Origin: Pseudaestuariivita rosea
Lineage (GTDB): Bacteria > Pseudomonadota > Alphaproteobacteria > Rhodobacterales > Rhodobacteraceae
Length of the DNA: 64,000 bases
Assembly: GCF_017592335.1 (NCBI RefSeq)
Contig: NZ_JACNMP010000002.1
Span: forward strand, 62,001-126,000
Reading direction: 5' to 3'
Shown here piece by piece: positions 14,491 through 25,095 of this stretch (position 1 is its first letter; each line of letters opens with the position of its first letter). A program made the translations under genes and the position numbers. A model generated the notes under the pieces. That model worked only from the letters and a program-made list of their open reading frames with translations. It was not told the origin of the DNA and made no database searches.

Positions 14491-16272
14491 ATGACGGGCT
14501 TGCTTGAGCTTTCTCAGACCACTCAGGCCATTGTGGCCCTTGCCGTCGTCGCGGGCATGTTCGTGCTGTTTTTACGCGAGTCCTATCCAACCGAAGTCGT
14601 GGCCATCGCCGGGGTGTCGCTGATGCTGGTTCTGGGCATTTTGCCCTATGAACGCGCCGTCGCCGTTCTGGCCAACCCGGCGCCCTGGACGATTGCGGCG
14701 ATGTTTATCGTGATGGGGGCCTTGGTGCGGACGGGTGCCTTGGACTGGTTCACTCAGATGGCCGAACGGCGGGCGGATCGGCAGCCCGTTCTGGCCATTG
14801 CCGGGTTGATGCTGTTTGTCATCGTGTCTTCGGCCATCGTGTCGAACACGCCTGTGGTTGTTGTCATGATCCCGGTCTTCGTGCAACTGGCCGGCAGGCT
14901 TGGGCTGGCGCCATCCAAGCTGTTGATCCCCCTGTCTTATGCGGCGATCCTGGGCGGCACTCTGACCCTGATCGGGACATCCACGAACCTGCTGGTCGAT
15001 GGTGTTGCACGGGTCAACGGGCTGGCGCCGTTTACGATTTTCGAGGTCACGCCGCTGGGCATTATTCTGGTGATCTGGGGCATGCTTTATCTACGCGTCA
15101 TCGGGCCATTTCTGCTGCCGGAACGCACCAGTATGGCAGGCCTGCTGACGCAGAAGTCCAATATGAAATTCTTTACCGAGGTCGCCGTCCCCGAGGACTC
15201 AAGCCTGATCGACCAGCCCGTCGGTGACATCGATCTGTTCAAGCGCGAAGGGGTGCGGCTGGTGGATGTGCTGCGCGGCGATGCGTCGCTACGGCGAAAC
15301 CTGTCCGAGGTCGTTTTGCGGGCCGGTGACCGGGTTGTTCTGCGCACCCAAATGACCGAATTGCTGGGGCTTCAGCAATCGAAAGACGTGCGCATGGTGG
15401 ATAAGCTGAGTTCGGTTCAGACCACTACGGTCGAGGTTCTGATCACTCCGGGCTGTAAAATGATCGGGCGGTCGCTGGGGTCGCTCCGGTTGCGACGGCG
15501 GTACGGTGTTTATCCCCTGGCGGTGCATCGGCGCAATCAGAACATCGGGCGCCAGTTGGATGATCTGGTGGTGCGGGTTGGGGACACCTTGCTGCTGGAA
15601 GGCGCGGGCGAAGACATTCAGCGACTGGCGTCTGATATGGAACTGGTGGACGTCGCCAAACCCAAGGCGCGGGCTTTCCGTCGTGGCCATGCCCCTTTGG
15701 CCGTGGTGGCCCTGTTGGGGATCGTTGGGCTGGCGGCCTTTGGCGTGGCCCCCATCCTGATGCTTAGCGTTTTTGCCGTCGCGCTGGTCTTCATCACCCG
15801 CTGCATTGACGCCGAAGAGGCATTTTCCTTTGTCGATGGACGGTTACTGGCCCTGATCTTTGCCATGCTGGCGATTGGGGCCGCATTGGAAGCCTCAGGC
15901 GCTGTGCGACTGATCGTCGAAGCGATTGCACCTGCTTTGGGCGACCTGCCGCCTTTCCTGATCGTCTGGGCGATTTATCTGCTGACGTCGGTCCTGACCG
16001 AGCTGGTTTCAAACAACGCCGTCGCGGTAGTCGTGACGCCCATTGCCATCGGTCTGGCCGATGCCATCGGTATCGATGCCCGCCCGCTGGTCGTGGCGGT
16101 GATGGTCGCGGCCTCGGCCAGTTTTGCCACTCCGATCGGGTATCAGACAAATATGCTGGTCTATGGTCCGGGGGGGTATCGGTTCACCGATTTTCTGCGG
16201 GTGGGCATCCCGTTAAATCTTTCGGTTGGCCTACTGGCCTCGGCCATTATTCCGTTTATCTGGCCTCTATAA
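14491..16272 (+). CDS. SLC13-family permease with RCK_C (TrkA-C) domains
   Basis: A 593-residue membrane transporter of the divalent anion:Na+ symporter (DASS/ArsB-like) superfamily. It has an N-terminal transport half (VALAVVAGMFVLFLRESYP to about residue 205, with SNTPVVVVMIPVF and GGTLTLIGTSTNLLVDG). A cytosolic insert of two RCK_C domains spans about 210-385 (AGDRVVLRTQMTEL, VGDTLLLEGAGEDIQRL). The C-terminal transport half contains LVSNNAVAVVVTPIAIGLA and ATPIGYQTNMLVYGPGGY. Substrates in the family include sulfate, carboxylates and sulfonates; the one here is unknown. The ATG at 14491 overlaps the stop of a 16-codon upstream frame. Confidence 0.88.
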   Translation: MTGLLELSQTTQAIVALAVVAGMFVLFLRESYPTEVVAIAGVSLMLVLGILPYERAVAVLANPAPWTIAAMFIVMGALVRTGALDWFTQMAERRADRQPVLAIAGLMLFVIVSSAIVSNTPVVVVMIPVFVQLAGRLGLAPSKLLIPLSYAAILGGTLTLIGTSTNLLVDGVARVNGLAPFTIFEVTPLGIILVIWGMLYLRVIGPFLLPERTSMAGLLTQKSNMKFFTEVAVPEDSSLIDQPVGDIDLFKREGVRLVDVLRGDASLRRNLSEVVLRAGDRVVLRTQMTELLGLQQSKDVRMVDKLSSVQTTTVEVLITPGCKMIGRSLGSLRLRRRYGVYPLAVHRRNQNIGRQLDDLVVRVGDTLLLEGAGEDIQRLASDMELVDVAKPKARAFRRGHAPLAVVALLGIVGLAAFGVAPILMLSVFAVALVFITRCIDAEEAFSFVDGRLLALIFAMLAIGAALEASGAVRLIVEAIAPALGDLPPFLIVWAIYLLTSVLTELVSNNAVAVVVTPIAIGLADAIGIDARPLVVAVMVAASASFATPIGYQTNMLVYGPGGYRFTDFLRVGIPLNLSVGLLASAIIPFIWPL

Positions 16273-16368
16273 GGGTGCTGCACAACGTCTCTCTGCCTGA
16301 TGGGGCAGCGGACGGCCCGCTGAAAAATCTGATGATCGCTTAGGCCACCCGACCCGACAGTGAATTGG

Positions 16369-17022
16369 CTAGAAATTGAAGGTCAGCCCGACATTGACCG
16401 CGTTCGTGATGACGTCGGTTTCAAGTTCGCCGCCATCTTCCAGATCAGCGGTGTTCGATGAATAGCTGCCCTTGTATTCGCCGAAGACCGACCAGCTTTC
16501 ATCCAGCTCATACGTCGCGCCCGCCATAAAGACGACTGCGGGGCCGGTGATCTGATAATCAAAGGTATCGTTCGCGCCGATCTCGACATCGACACGCGGA
16601 ATGGCCAGGCCAACGCCGCCACCGATATAGGGATCCCACCGCCTGTTTTCCTGGCTCCAGCGGTGAAAACCGTTGACTGTCAAAAGGTTAAGGCCGTCCG
16701 TGAATTCAAGATCGGAAAATCCGCTGTTGCGTAGGGTACTGTCACTGGCAGCGACCTTGGCGTGGTTCAGCTCAATCCCGTACCCAAGCCGTTCGCTTTG
16801 CCACCAGGTCAGACGAAAGCCGAAATAAGGCGGCACTTCGGTCGAATTTCCGTTCCATTCCACATCGAAATCAAAGGTATCATCGCCGGTCGTGCCATCA
16901 ACATTGCCATCGGGGGCCGACTGCAGACCTGAATAAAGACTCAGCTGAAATTCAGCCTGGGCCAAATTTGCCATACCGATCGCCAAAACGGCGCCTAAAA
17001 CACTACTTTTCACCAGGTGCAT
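16369..17022 (-). CDS. Outer-membrane beta-barrel protein resembling lipid A oxidase
   Basis: The product of about 217 residues has a signal peptide ending LAQA before EFQLSLYSGLQSAP. Alternating amphipathic strands follow, including FGFRLTWWQSERLGYGIEL, PYIGGGVGLAIP and SVFGEYKGSYSS, and it ends in a C-terminal Phe (VGLTFNF). These are hallmarks of an 8-stranded outer-membrane barrel. The strand sequences resemble proteins annotated as lipid A oxidase (LpxQ-like), which oxidise the proximal glucosamine of lipid A; I recognise this by pattern only. Starts at 17058, 17022 and a GTG at 17013 are all possible; the last has GGGG at good spacing and leaves a compact signal. Confidence 0.7.
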   Translation of the reverse strand: MHLVKSSVLGAVLAIGMANLAQAEFQLSLYSGLQSAPDGNVDGTTGDDTFDFDVEWNGNSTEVPPYFGFRLTWWQSERLGYGIELNHAKVAASDSTLRNSGFSDLEFTDGLNLLTVNGFHRWSQENRRWDPYIGGGVGLAIPRVDVEIGANDTFDYQITGPAVVFMAGATYELDESWSVFGEYKGSYSSNTADLEDGGELETDVITNAVNVGLTFNF

Positions 17023-17242
17023 CCCCAACAGACCCGACATCAACTCATACGCGTACATTCAATGTTAAAGAATATCGCCAACACAAAGCTAGACAAAACT
17101 GTCAAAAGGTGCCTGTGCGCGAATGTCCGCTGGACGTCACGGCATTGGGGGGCTAAATACCCGCGAAAGGCCGTTTTGACGGTTCACATGCTGTTCGCCA
17201 TGAAATAGGTGAATGTCGCAAGTCCGGAAGGAGATCTAAGCC

Positions 17243-17812
17243 GTGTCTCACGCAGACGATTACGAAGGTACACGCCGAGATTTTATCTATTACGCGGCCG
17301 CTGGCGCTGGCACTGTGGTGGCAGGTGCCGCTGTCTGGCCGCTGGTCAATCAGATGAATCCAAGTGCGGATGTTCTGGCGCTGGCATCGATTCGCGTTGA
17401 TGTCAGTGGGTTGCAGCCTGGGTCGCAGCTGACGCAGCTATGGCAGGGCAAGCCCGTGTTCATCCGCTATCGCACCCCGGAAGAGATCGAGGCCGCCCGT
17501 GCTGTCGATCTGTCCGAACTGCCTGATCCGGTGGCCCGGAACGACAATCTGGATGAAGCCGTGCCCGCCACCGACGAAAACCGCGCCCTAGGCGAAAGCG
17601 GTGAATGGCTGGTGATGATGGGCGTCTGCACGCATTTTGGCTGTGTGCCGGTGGGCGAGGCTGGCGATTTTGACGGCTGGTTCTGCCCCTGCCATGGGTC
17701 GCACTATGATACCTCGGGCCGCATTCGCAGCGGCCCCGCACCGGAAAACCTGCCGGTTCCGATGGCCGCTTTCGTTGACGAAACAACAATTCTACTGGGT
17801 GAGGAGGCCTAA
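17243..17812 (+). CDS. petA: Ubiquinol-cytochrome c reductase Rieske iron-sulfur subunit
   Basis: The 189-residue [2Fe-2S] subunit of the bc1 complex passes electrons from ubiquinol to cytochrome c1. A twin-arginine signal anchor ([13 protein letters not shown] from residue 11) implies Tat insertion and a retained N-terminal membrane helix. Cluster ligands are CTHFGC (Cys129, His131; Cys134 disulfide) and CPCHGSHYD (Cys148, Cys150, His151). The GTG start has GAAGGAG upstream at 17227-17233. It is the first gene of the petABC operon, separated from petB by 3 nt. Confidence 0.97.
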   Translation: MSHADDYEGTRRDFIYYAAAGAGTVVAGAAVWPLVNQMNPSADVLALASIRVDVSGLQPGSQLTQLWQGKPVFIRYRTPEEIEAARAVDLSELPDPVARNDNLDEAVPATDENRALGESGEWLVMMGVCTHFGCVPVGEAGDFDGWFCPCHGSHYDTSGRIRSGPAPENLPVPMAAFVDETTILLGEEA

Positions 17813-17815
17813 GAC

Positions 17816-19162
17816 ATGTCTGGAATCCCACACGATCACTACGAACCCACATCAGCCCGCGAAAAGTGGCTGCACCGGCGGTTGCCGATTGTGGGTCTTT
17901 TGTATGACACCCTGATGATCCCGACCCCCAAAAACCTGAACTGGATGTGGATCTGGGGCATCGTTCTGACCTTTACGCTGGTGTTGCAAATCGCGACCGG
18001 CGTTGTGCTGGCGATGCATTATGTGCCGCATGTAGACAGGGCGTTCGCTAGCGTTGAACACATCATGCGGAATGTGAATGGCGGGCATATGATCCGCTAT
18101 GTGCATATGAACGGCGCGTCGCTGTTCTTTGCGGCGGTCTATGCGCATATCTTCCGCGGTCTGTATTATGGGTCCTACAAGGCCCCGCGTGAGGTGACGT
18201 GGATCATCGGCATGCTGATTTATCTGCTGATGATGGGCACGGCCTTTATGGGTTATGTTCTGCCATGGGGTCAGATGTCATTCCACGGGACGGCTGTGAT
18301 CACTGGCCTGTTTGGCGCGATCCCCTTCGTGGGCGAGTCGGTCCAGACCTGGCTTTTGGGCGCTTCCGCCGTGGGTCAACCTGCGCTGAACCGCTTCTTT
18401 TCACTGCACTATCTGCTGCCATTTGTGATTGCAGGCCTTGTGATCGTTCACATCTGGGCCTTCCACACAACCGGCAATAACAACCCGACCGGTGTCGAAG
18501 TGCGTCGCACGTCGAAAGAAGAAGCCGAGCGTGATACTTTGCCTTTCTGGCCTTACTTCGTGATCAAGGATCTGTTTGCCCTGGCAATCATCCTGCTGGT
18601 GTTCTTCGCCATCGTTGGCTTTATGCCGAACTATCTGGGCCACCCCGATAACTATATCGAGGCAAACCCACTGGCCACGCCTGCGCACATCGTGCCCGAA
18701 TGGTACTTCCTGCCGTTCTACGCAATCCTGCGGGCCTTTGACGGTGACGTCTGGGTCGTGATCGCGGTCGAATGGATCACCTTCGGTATCGTGGATGCGA
18801 AATTCTTCGGTGTGTTGGCGATGTTCGGTGCCCTGGTCGTGATGGCGCTGGCCCCGTGGCTGGACACATCATCGGTGCGGTCAGGTCGCTATAGACCAGC
18901 GTTCAAGTGGTTCTTTGCGGTCCTTGTCATCGACTTCTTTGTCCTGATGTGGGCAGGGGCGATGCCGGCCGAAGGCATCTATCCAACCATCGCCTTGATC
19001 GGGTCGGCATACTGGTTCGCCTACTTCCTGGTGATCCTGCCGCTTCTGGGCATATTCGAGAAACCGCTATCGCAACCCGCGACAATCGAAGATGATTTCA
19101 ACGCGATGTATGCGAACAAGGGATCGACATCCGGTGCACCGGCCATGTCGCCCGCTGAATGA
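17816..19162 (+). CDS. petB: Cytochrome b of the bc1 complex
   Basis: The 448-residue di-haem cytochrome b carries the quinol oxidation and quinone reduction sites. Eight membrane helices are visible. Recognisable features are [20 protein letters not shown], the haem-binding helices around [13 protein letters not shown] and [19 protein letters not shown], and [14 protein letters not shown] of the Qo site. The PEWY loop ([16 protein letters not shown]) is intact. Length is normal for alphaproteobacteria. It overlaps the extended petC frame but ends 17 nt before the preferred petC start. Confidence 0.98.
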   Translation: MSGIPHDHYEPTSAREKWLHRRLPIVGLLYDTLMIPTPKNLNWMWIWGIVLTFTLVLQIATGVVLAMHYVPHVDRAFASVEHIMRNVNGGHMIRYVHMNGASLFFAAVYAHIFRGLYYGSYKAPREVTWIIGMLIYLLMMGTAFMGYVLPWGQMSFHGTAVITGLFGAIPFVGESVQTWLLGASAVGQPALNRFFSLHYLLPFVIAGLVIVHIWAFHTTGNNNPTGVEVRRTSKEEAERDTLPFWPYFVIKDLFALAIILLVFFAIVGFMPNYLGHPDNYIEANPLATPAHIVPEWYFLPFYAILRAFDGDVWVVIAVEWITFGIVDAKFFGVLAMFGALVVMALAPWLDTSSVRSGRYRPAFKWFFAVLVIDFFVLMWAGAMPAEGIYPTIALIGSAYWFAYFLVILPLLGIFEKPLSQPATIEDDFNAMYANKGSTSGAPAMSPAE

Positions 19163-19179
19163 CTAGGGGATCAATAAGC

Positions 19180-19977
19180 ATGTTGAAGAAACTGACAATC
19201 GCAATGGCCCTGACCCTTGGTCTTGCAGCATCCGGTGCAATGGCTGCTGGTAAAACCGGTGAAGTCACCGACTATGACTTTTCTTTCGAAGGGCCCTTTG
19301 GCACCTTTGATCAGCAGCAACTTCAGCGTGGGTTGAAGGTCTACACCGAAAGCTGTGCTGCCTGTCATGGTATGAAGTTTGTACCGATCCGGACATTGGG
19401 CGATGAAGGTGGCCCGAACTTGCCTGATGATCAGGTGCGGGCTTATGCGGCGATGTTGGAGGTTTATGACGAAAGCATTCGCGATTTTCGTACAGCAACC
19501 CCAACAGATCATTTTCCGGAATCAAACCTTGAAAATGCGCCCGATCTTAGCCTGATGGCGAAGGCACGTGCTGGTTTCAGCGGCCCTTATGGCTCTGGCA
19601 TCAACCAATTGGTTCGCGGAATGGGCGGGCCGGAATACATCGCTTCGCTTTTGAACGGTTACACAGGTGAGATACGCGAAGAAGCCGGTGCCGTACTTTA
19701 TGAAAATAAAGCGTTTCCGGGCGGATGGATTTCGATGGCACCCCCCCTTGAGGATGGCTGGATCGAATTTGACGACGGTCATGCAAACGATCTGGAGTCC
19801 ATGTCAAAGGATGTTGCTGCATTTTTGATGTGGACGGCTGAGCCCAAGATGATGGCGCGTAAGCAGGCTGGTCTGACGGGCGTGTTGTTCCTGACGGTTT
19901 TGGCGGTTCTTCTGTATCTGACCAACAAGCGTTTGTGGGCGCCGATCAAAGCGCGCGCGAAACAGCGCAAAGACTAA
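19180..19977 (+). CDS. petC: Cytochrome c1 of the bc1 complex
   Basis: A 265-residue secreted, membrane-anchored c-type cytochrome. The signal peptide is cleaved after AMAA, the haem motif is CAACH (Cys59, Cys62, His63), and the axial-Met region is [16 protein letters not shown]-terminal anchor helix [16 protein letters not shown] is followed by a basic tail. It accepts electrons from the Rieske centre and passes them to soluble cytochrome c. The ATG at 19180 has AGGGGA 9 nt upstream and yields a proper signal peptide, so the in-frame ATG at 19159 is rejected. A strong terminator follows. Confidence 0.97.
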   Translation: MLKKLTIAMALTLGLAASGAMAAGKTGEVTDYDFSFEGPFGTFDQQQLQRGLKVYTESCAACHGMKFVPIRTLGDEGGPNLPDDQVRAYAAMLEVYDESIRDFRTATPTDHFPESNLENAPDLSLMAKARAGFSGPYGSGINQLVRGMGGPEYIASLLNGYTGEIREEAGAVLYENKAFPGGWISMAPPLEDGWIEFDDGHANDLESMSKDVAAFLMWTAEPKMMARKQAGLTGVLFLTVLAVLLYLTNKRLWAPIKARAKQRKD

Positions 19978-19998
19978 GCCAACGATTAACCTAATGAA

Positions 19999-20025
19999 AA
20001 CGCCGCCTTTCTGGGCGGCGTTTTT
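19999..20025. terminator. Strong terminator after petABC, usable on both strands
   Basis: A perfect 9-bp stem AACGCCGCC/GGCGGCGTT with a 6-nt loop is followed by TTT. The - strand also runs into TTTT, so it can serve the convergent uvrA gene. Confidence 0.92.
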
Positions 20026-20052
20026 CGTTAAAATCGGGTTCTGGAAACAGGT

Positions 20053-22917
20053 CTATTCAGCCGCAACACGCTTTCGACGCGCTTCCAGCATTGGTTTCAG
20101 ATAGCGGCCTGTGTGGCTATGCTCGACCTCAGCCACCTGTTCAGGCGTGCCCTTGGCCACGACTGTTCCGCCGCCATCGCCGCCTTCGGGACCGATATCG
20201 ATGATGTGGTCCGCCGTTTTGATCACGTCTAGATTATGTTCGATCACCACAACCGTATTACCCTGATCGACCAGTTCATGCAGCACTTCCAGCAATTTAC
20301 GCACATCTTCGAAATGCAGACCCGTAGTCGGTTCATCCAGAATGTACAGCGTCCGCCCTGTCGACCGTTTCGACAATTCTTTCGACAGCTTGACGCGCTG
20401 CGCCTCGCCACCTGACAGGGTCGTTGCCTGTTGACCCACCTTGATATAGCCCAGACCCACACGCATCAGCGCGTCCATCTTTTCGCGGATCGACGGCACA
20501 GCCTTGAAAAACTCCTGCGCGTCTTCAACTGTCATATCCAGGACATCTGCAATTGATTTACCCTTAAACCGAAGCTCAAGGGTTTCGCGGTTATACCGGG
20601 CGCCATTGCAAGTTTCGCACGTGACATAAACATCAGGAAGAAAATGCATCTCGATCTTGATCACACCATCGCCCTGACAGGCCTCGCACCGGCCGCCCTT
20701 GACGTTGAAGCTGAAGCGCCCTGGTTTATAGCCGCGGGCCTTGGATTCGGGCAGGCCGGCGAACCAATCCCGGATTGGCGTGAAAGCGCCAGTATAGGTC
20801 GCTGGATTACTGCGCGGCGTGCGTCCGATGGGGCGCTGGTCGATGTCGATAACCTTGTCCAGGTGCTCTAGCCCGGTGATCCCATCGCAGGGCGCGGGCG
20901 TCTGACGGGCCCCATTCAGCCGCATCGATGCGGTTTTGAACAGCGTTTCGATCGTCAGTGTCGACTTTCCGCCGCCCGACACCCCGCTGACGCAGACAAA
21001 CTTACCAAGCGGGAAATCAACGGTCACATCCTTCAGATTGTTGCCGCTGGCTTTTTTGACCGTCACCTTCTTCTTGTTGCCCTTGCGACGCGTGGCGGGC
21101 ACCGCGATTTCACGCTGGCCCGACAGGTATTGCCCTGTTAGGGACGCCGGATCGGCCGTAATCTCGGCCGGAGAACCGCGCGACACGATCTGGCCGCCAT
21201 GCACGCCTGCGCCGGGGCCAATATCCAGAACATAGTCGGCTTCACGGATCGCCTCTTCGTCGTGTTCGACCACGATCACCGTATTCCCCTGATCGCGCAG
21301 GTTTTTCAGCGTGGTCAGCAGCCGATCGTTATCGCGCTGGTGCAACCCGATCGAAGGCTCATCCAGCACATAGAGAACCCCCGTCAGGCCCGACCCGATC
21401 TGACTGGCCAGTCTGATCCGCTGACTTTCACCTCCGGACAAGGTGCCCGCGTTCCGACTAAGCGTCAGGTAATCCAGCCCGACATTGTTCAAAAAGCCCA
21501 GACGTTCGCGGATTTCCTTCAATATCGCCCGCGCAATTTCGTTCTTTTGCGCTGACAGGGTTTCCGGCACGCCCTCGCACCATTTCAGAGCCTCTTTGAT
21601 CGATTTTTCAACCACTTGCCCCACATGCAGCCCGGCAATTTTCACCGCCAGGGCCTCTTCCCGCAGGCGGTATCCGTCACACACACCGCAGGCACGGTTG
21701 TTCTGATATTGCTCAAACTGTTCGCGCGTCCAGTTCGAATCCGTCTCGCGATAGCGTCGCTCCATATTCGGCACCACGCCTTCAAAGCTGCGCGTCACCT
21801 CGTAAACCCGGCCACCGTCGTCATAGCGGAACTTGATTTCGTCATCCCCGGACCCATAGAGCAACACTTGCTGCACATGCTTCGGCAAATCCTTCCACCG
21901 CGCGTTTTTGTCGAATTCATAGTGCTTCGCCAGCGCCTCGATCGTCTGGGTGTGATAGGGCGACTTGCCCTTGCGCCAAGACGCAATGGCCCCGTCGATC
22001 AGTTTCAAAGATGGGTCGGGCACAATCAGCCGTTCGTCAAAAAACAGCTCGACCCCCAGGCCGTCACAGGCGGGGCAGGCGCCAAAGGGCGCGTTAAAGG
22101 AAAACAGCCGCGGTTCGATTTCAGGAATGGTGAAGCCACTGACAGGGCAGGCAAATTTTTCGCTGAACGTAATCCGTTCAGGGTCGCCTTCCTTGGGCGC
22201 CGTTTCCAGAATGGCGATGCCGTCGGCCAGATCAAGCGCCGTGCGGAAACTGTCGGCCAGCCGTGTCTCAAGCCCTTCGCGTACGACAATCCGGTCGACG
22301 ACCACGTCGATGTCATGGCGGAACTTCTTATCCAAGGTGGGTGGCTCATCCAGTTCATAGAACTCACCGTCAACCTTGACCCGCTGAAACCCCTGCTTGC
22401 GCAGCTCGGCAAATTCCTTGCGGTACTCACCCTTGCGGTCGCGCACGATGGGCGCCAGCAGATAGCCGCGCGTGCCTTCGTCCATCGCCATGACGCGGTC
22501 GACCATATCCTGCACCTGCTGCGCCTCGATCGGTTGACCGGTTGTAGGGCTATAGGGCGTGCCGACTCGGGCGAACAAAAGCCGCATATAATCGTAAATC
22601 TCGGTCACGGTCCCGACGGTTGATCGTGGGTTTTTCGATGTCGTCTTCTGCTCAATCGAGATCGCCGGACTTAGCCCGCTGATGTGATCCACATCGGGTT
22701 TTTCCATCATGTCCAGAAACTGACGTGCATAGGCCGAAAGTGATTCCACATAGCGCCGCTGCCCTTCGGCATAGATAGTATCGAAGGCCAAGGACGACTT
22801 GCCAGACCCGGAAAGCCCAGTGATTACAACCAGTTCATCGCGGGGAATGTCCACATCAACCGACTTCAGATTGTGTTCACGCGCACCACGAATTTCGATC
22901 TTTTTCAGCTCTGGCAT
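20053..22917 (-). CDS. uvrA: Excinuclease ABC subunit A
   Basis: A 954-residue DNA-damage recognition ATPase of nucleotide excision repair, with two ABC modules. First Walker A is [12 protein letters not shown] and second is [10 protein letters not shown]; two LSGGE signatures are followed by LDEPSIGLH and LDEPTTGLH Walker B regions. Zinc-finger cysteines appear as [25 protein letters not shown] and CETCNGARY. The ATG at 22917 gives the standard [18 protein letters not shown] start; the longer open frame upstream is non-homologous. A LexA-type box 65 nt upstream indicates SOS control. Confidence 0.97.
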   Translation of the reverse strand: MPELKKIEIRGAREHNLKSVDVDIPRDELVVITGLSGSGKSSLAFDTIYAEGQRRYVESLSAYARQFLDMMEKPDVDHISGLSPAISIEQKTTSKNPRSTVGTVTEIYDYMRLLFARVGTPYSPTTGQPIEAQQVQDMVDRVMAMDEGTRGYLLAPIVRDRKGEYRKEFAELRKQGFQRVKVDGEFYELDEPPTLDKKFRHDIDVVVDRIVVREGLETRLADSFRTALDLADGIAILETAPKEGDPERITFSEKFACPVSGFTIPEIEPRLFSFNAPFGACPACDGLGVELFFDERLIVPDPSLKLIDGAIASWRKGKSPYHTQTIEALAKHYEFDKNARWKDLPKHVQQVLLYGSGDDEIKFRYDDGGRVYEVTRSFEGVVPNMERRYRETDSNWTREQFEQYQNNRACGVCDGYRLREEALAVKIAGLHVGQVVEKSIKEALKWCEGVPETLSAQKNEIARAILKEIRERLGFLNNVGLDYLTLSRNAGTLSGGESQRIRLASQIGSGLTGVLYVLDEPSIGLHQRDNDRLLTTLKNLRDQGNTVIVVEHDEEAIREADYVLDIGPGAGVHGGQIVSRGSPAEITADPASLTGQYLSGQREIAVPATRRKGNKKKVTVKKASGNNLKDVTVDFPLGKFVCVSGVSGGGKSTLTIETLFKTASMRLNGARQTPAPCDGITGLEHLDKVIDIDQRPIGRTPRSNPATYTGAFTPIRDWFAGLPESKARGYKPGRFSFNVKGGRCEACQGDGVIKIEMHFLPDVYVTCETCNGARYNRETLELRFKGKSIADVLDMTVEDAQEFFKAVPSIREKMDALMRVGLGYIKVGQQATTLSGGEAQRVKLSKELSKRSTGRTLYILDEPTTGLHFEDVRKLLEVLHELVDQGNTVVVIEHNLDVIKTADHIIDIGPEGGDGGGTVVAKGTPEQVAEVEHSHTGRYLKPMLEARRKRVAAE

Positions 22918-22981
22918 GGGACCCTCATTAACCGATAGGCAAGACATAGCGGGCAGCGCCATCAGGGCCAATGAAAAAATG

Positions 22982-22996
22982 GAACATTTTGGGAAC
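22982..22996. promoter_or_regulatory. LexA (SOS) box of uvrA
   Basis: GAAC-ATTTTGG-GAAC exactly matches the alphaproteobacterial LexA operator GAAC-N7-GAAC (GTTC-N7-GTTC on the uvrA strand). It lies 65 nt upstream of the uvrA ATG, a normal operator position. It is also 46 nt upstream of the -35 of the divergent biosynthetic operon. Confidence 0.85.
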
Positions 22997-23041
22997 ATTT
23001 TGCGAAAAACGGCGGGCGTGCCGTGAAGTTCTGCAGCTCTT

Positions 23042-23070
23042 TTGACCGCTGACCGATTATAAGGTAAAAT
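23042..23070 (+). promoter_or_regulatory. Sigma70-type promoter of the 23-28 kb operon
   Basis: TTGACC at 23042-23047 and TAAAAT at 23065-23070 are separated by exactly 17 bp. The predicted start point near 23077 leaves a leader of about 57 nt before the KAS III-like gene. Confidence 0.7.
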
Positions 23071-23133
23071 GTGAATATTAACGGAACCAGTTTCTTCGTT
23101 GTGTGCACAGCTTATCAGACCTAGATATTTTAG

Positions 23134-24126
23134 ATGACGGACGGATTGCATATCAGGGGCATTGGTGCCCACATTCCCGATGGGAAAACCACGTCGCAGC
23201 AGCTTGATCAGCGATTGGGTCTGGCTTGTGGCGAGGTTGAGCGTCAGACCGGCGTACCCGTTCGCCATTATTGTGTGGGCGATGAAGATCAGATCTCGAT
23301 GGCGACCAAGGCGGCCCATGCGGCGCTGGACGCGGCAGGTCTTCGGCCAACCGACATCGATCTTGTGATCAGCGCATGTGCGGTGCCCTATCAGCCCATT
23401 CCGTCAACGGCGCCGGCGGTGCAACGGGCGTTAGGTATTCCCGACGGACAGGCCACGGCATTCGATATCAACAGCACCTGCCTGAGTTTTTTAAACGCAC
23501 TGGAATGCTGCGACGGGTTGTTGGCCGCGGGGCGGTATCAGCGTGCGCTGATCGTCTGTTCCGAGGTCGCTTCGCGTGCTTTGCCTTGGCAGACACGGCC
23601 CGATATCGCGGGCCTTTTCGGCGATGGCGCTGCGGCGGTTGTGGTTGAACGCGGGCAAGGGCAGGGGATCATCGCGACCGGGTTCGAAACGCATCCGTCC
23701 GGTTACGATATCTGCGGGATTGGGGCCGGGGGCACGCGGTTCGATTTCCGCGATCAGGCCGAAGATTTTGCGGCCAACACCCTGTTTCAGATGGACGGGA
23801 AAGAGCTGTTTCGCCTGTCCAGCAAGCATTTCGCCCGTTTTGTCGACGATCTGTTGGCCCGTGCTGGATGGACCAAGGATCAGGTCGATCTGGTCGTGCC
23901 GCACCAGGCCAGCCCGCTGGCCCTGGCCCATATGATCCGCGCCTGCGGCTTTCAGACCGATCAGGTCATCGATATCACGCGGGTCTATGGCAACCAGATC
24001 GCGGCATCCCTGCCGATCAGCCTGAACCATGCCGTGGACCATGGCCGCCTGTCGCGCGGCCAACGGCTGTTGATGCTGGGTACATCGGCGGGTGTGTCCT
24101 TTGGCGGCATCGCGATGGTTTATTGA
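23134..24126 (+). CDS. Beta-ketoacyl-ACP synthase III (KAS III/OleA)-like enzyme
   Basis: A 330-residue thiolase-fold condensing enzyme. The catalytic triad is complete: Cys116 in [10 protein letters not shown], His257 in VPHQASPLA and Asn287 in [10 protein letters not shown]. It is shorter and clearly different from housekeeping FabH, lacking the usual GGTG-type start, and it sits in an accessory cluster. It probably makes a C-C bond (Claisen condensation) between an acyl-CoA or acyl-ACP and a second acyl donor. Gene order with an SDR, hydrolase and adenylating enzyme recalls OleA of olefin/beta-lactone synthesis. The adjoining SDR start follows its stop with no gap. Confidence 0.85.
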   Translation: MTDGLHIRGIGAHIPDGKTTSQQLDQRLGLACGEVERQTGVPVRHYCVGDEDQISMATKAAHAALDAAGLRPTDIDLVISACAVPYQPIPSTAPAVQRALGIPDGQATAFDINSTCLSFLNALECCDGLLAAGRYQRALIVCSEVASRALPWQTRPDIAGLFGDGAAAVVVERGQGQGIIATGFETHPSGYDICGIGAGGTRFDFRDQAEDFAANTLFQMDGKELFRLSSKHFARFVDDLLARAGWTKDQVDLVVPHQASPLALAHMIRACGFQTDQVIDITRVYGNQIAASLPISLNHAVDHGRLSRGQRLLMLGTSAGVSFGGIAMVY

Positions 24127-25095
24127 ATGACCGTTCTGGTCACAGGCGCTACGGGGTTTCTGGGCGGCGCGGTCGCCTGTAGGCTGCATGACCTGGGTCA
24201 GCCCGTTTTGGCAACCGGGCGCAACATGGACGCGTTGGCGGGGTTGCAGAGCATGGGGCTGGAAACCATGGCGGCCGATCTGGCCCATTCGCTTGATCCG
24301 AACCCGAATATCGAAGCGATCGTCCATTCGGCGGCTTTATCGTCGCCTTGGGGCCATCCGCGTGCTTTTGAAAGCGCCAATGTCACCGTCACCGCCAATC
24401 TGATCGATTTCGCCCGGCGCAGCGGCGTTGGGCGTTTCGTCCATATCTCAAGCGCTAGCGTTTATTTCCGGTTTCAGGATCAGGACCAACTGCCCGAAAC
24501 CACCGTTCTGCCACCCCCCGTTAACCTCTACGCCAAGACAAAAGCGCAGTCCGAGCAATTGGTTCTAGCCGCGCCCGACATCGGCCCGATCATCTTGCGC
24601 CCACGCGGCATATATGGTGTGGGCGATACGGCCCTGCTGCCGCGTTTGTCGCAGGTGGCGAAGAAATCTCGTCTGCCAAGGTTCCCCGGTGGCATGGGCG
24701 CGACCGATATCACCCATGTGGATGACGTTGTTGCTGCCACTCTGGCCGCGCTTGATGCCCCTGGGTCAACCCACGGCGAAATCTTCAACATCAGCGGCGG
24801 CCAATGCATCGGGATGGACCAGATCATCTGTGCCATCGCCCGTCATCACAACATTCCCGTCCGCTGGCGCACCGTGCCCTTTGGCCTGGCGCTGTCGGCC
24901 GTTCGCATGATCGAAACGGCGGCATCGGTTCTGCCCGGTCGACCCGAACCGCCCGTGACCGCTTACAGTCTGGCCCTGATGCGTTATCGTCAGACCATGG
25001 ATATCACCAAGGCCAAAACCCATTTGAACTGGCAGCCTCAGGTGTCCTTCCCCGAAGGGTTCCGCCGCACGTTTGGCGCCGATCTGCCACAATGA
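24127..25095 (+). CDS. NAD(P)-dependent SDR / epimerase family (OleD-like) reductase
   Basis: A 322-residue extended short-chain dehydrogenase. The nucleotide loop is TGATGFLGG (residues 6-14), the catalytic pair is YAKTK (Tyr135, Lys139), and HISSASVYF supplies the active-site Ser. The substrate domain contains LRPRGIYGVGDTALLPRL and DITHVDDVVAATLAAL, as in 3-beta-HSD/OleD-type enzymes acting on lipids. After a KAS III-like enzyme, reduction of a beta-keto group to beta-hydroxy is the natural guess. It starts immediately after the previous stop (TGAATG) and overlaps the next gene by 4 nt. Confidence 0.85.
   Translation: MTVLVTGATGFLGGAVACRLHDLGQPVLATGRNMDALAGLQSMGLETMAADLAHSLDPNPNIEAIVHSAALSSPWGHPRAFESANVTVTANLIDFARRSGVGRFVHISSASVYFRFQDQDQLPETTVLPPPVNLYAKTKAQSEQLVLAAPDIGPIILRPRGIYGVGDTALLPRLSQVAKKSRLPRFPGGMGATDITHVDDVVAATLAALDAPGSTHGEIFNISGGQCIGMDQIICAIARHHNIPVRWRTVPFGLALSAVRMIETAASVLPGRPEPPVTAYSLALMRYRQTMDITKAKTHLNWQPQVSFPEGFRRTFGADLPQ

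Noticed and set aside
21616-22623. Long open frame (335 codons) on the + strand inside uvrA
   Set aside because: Antisense shadow of the strongly conserved uvrA coding sequence; no ribosome site and no family resemblance.
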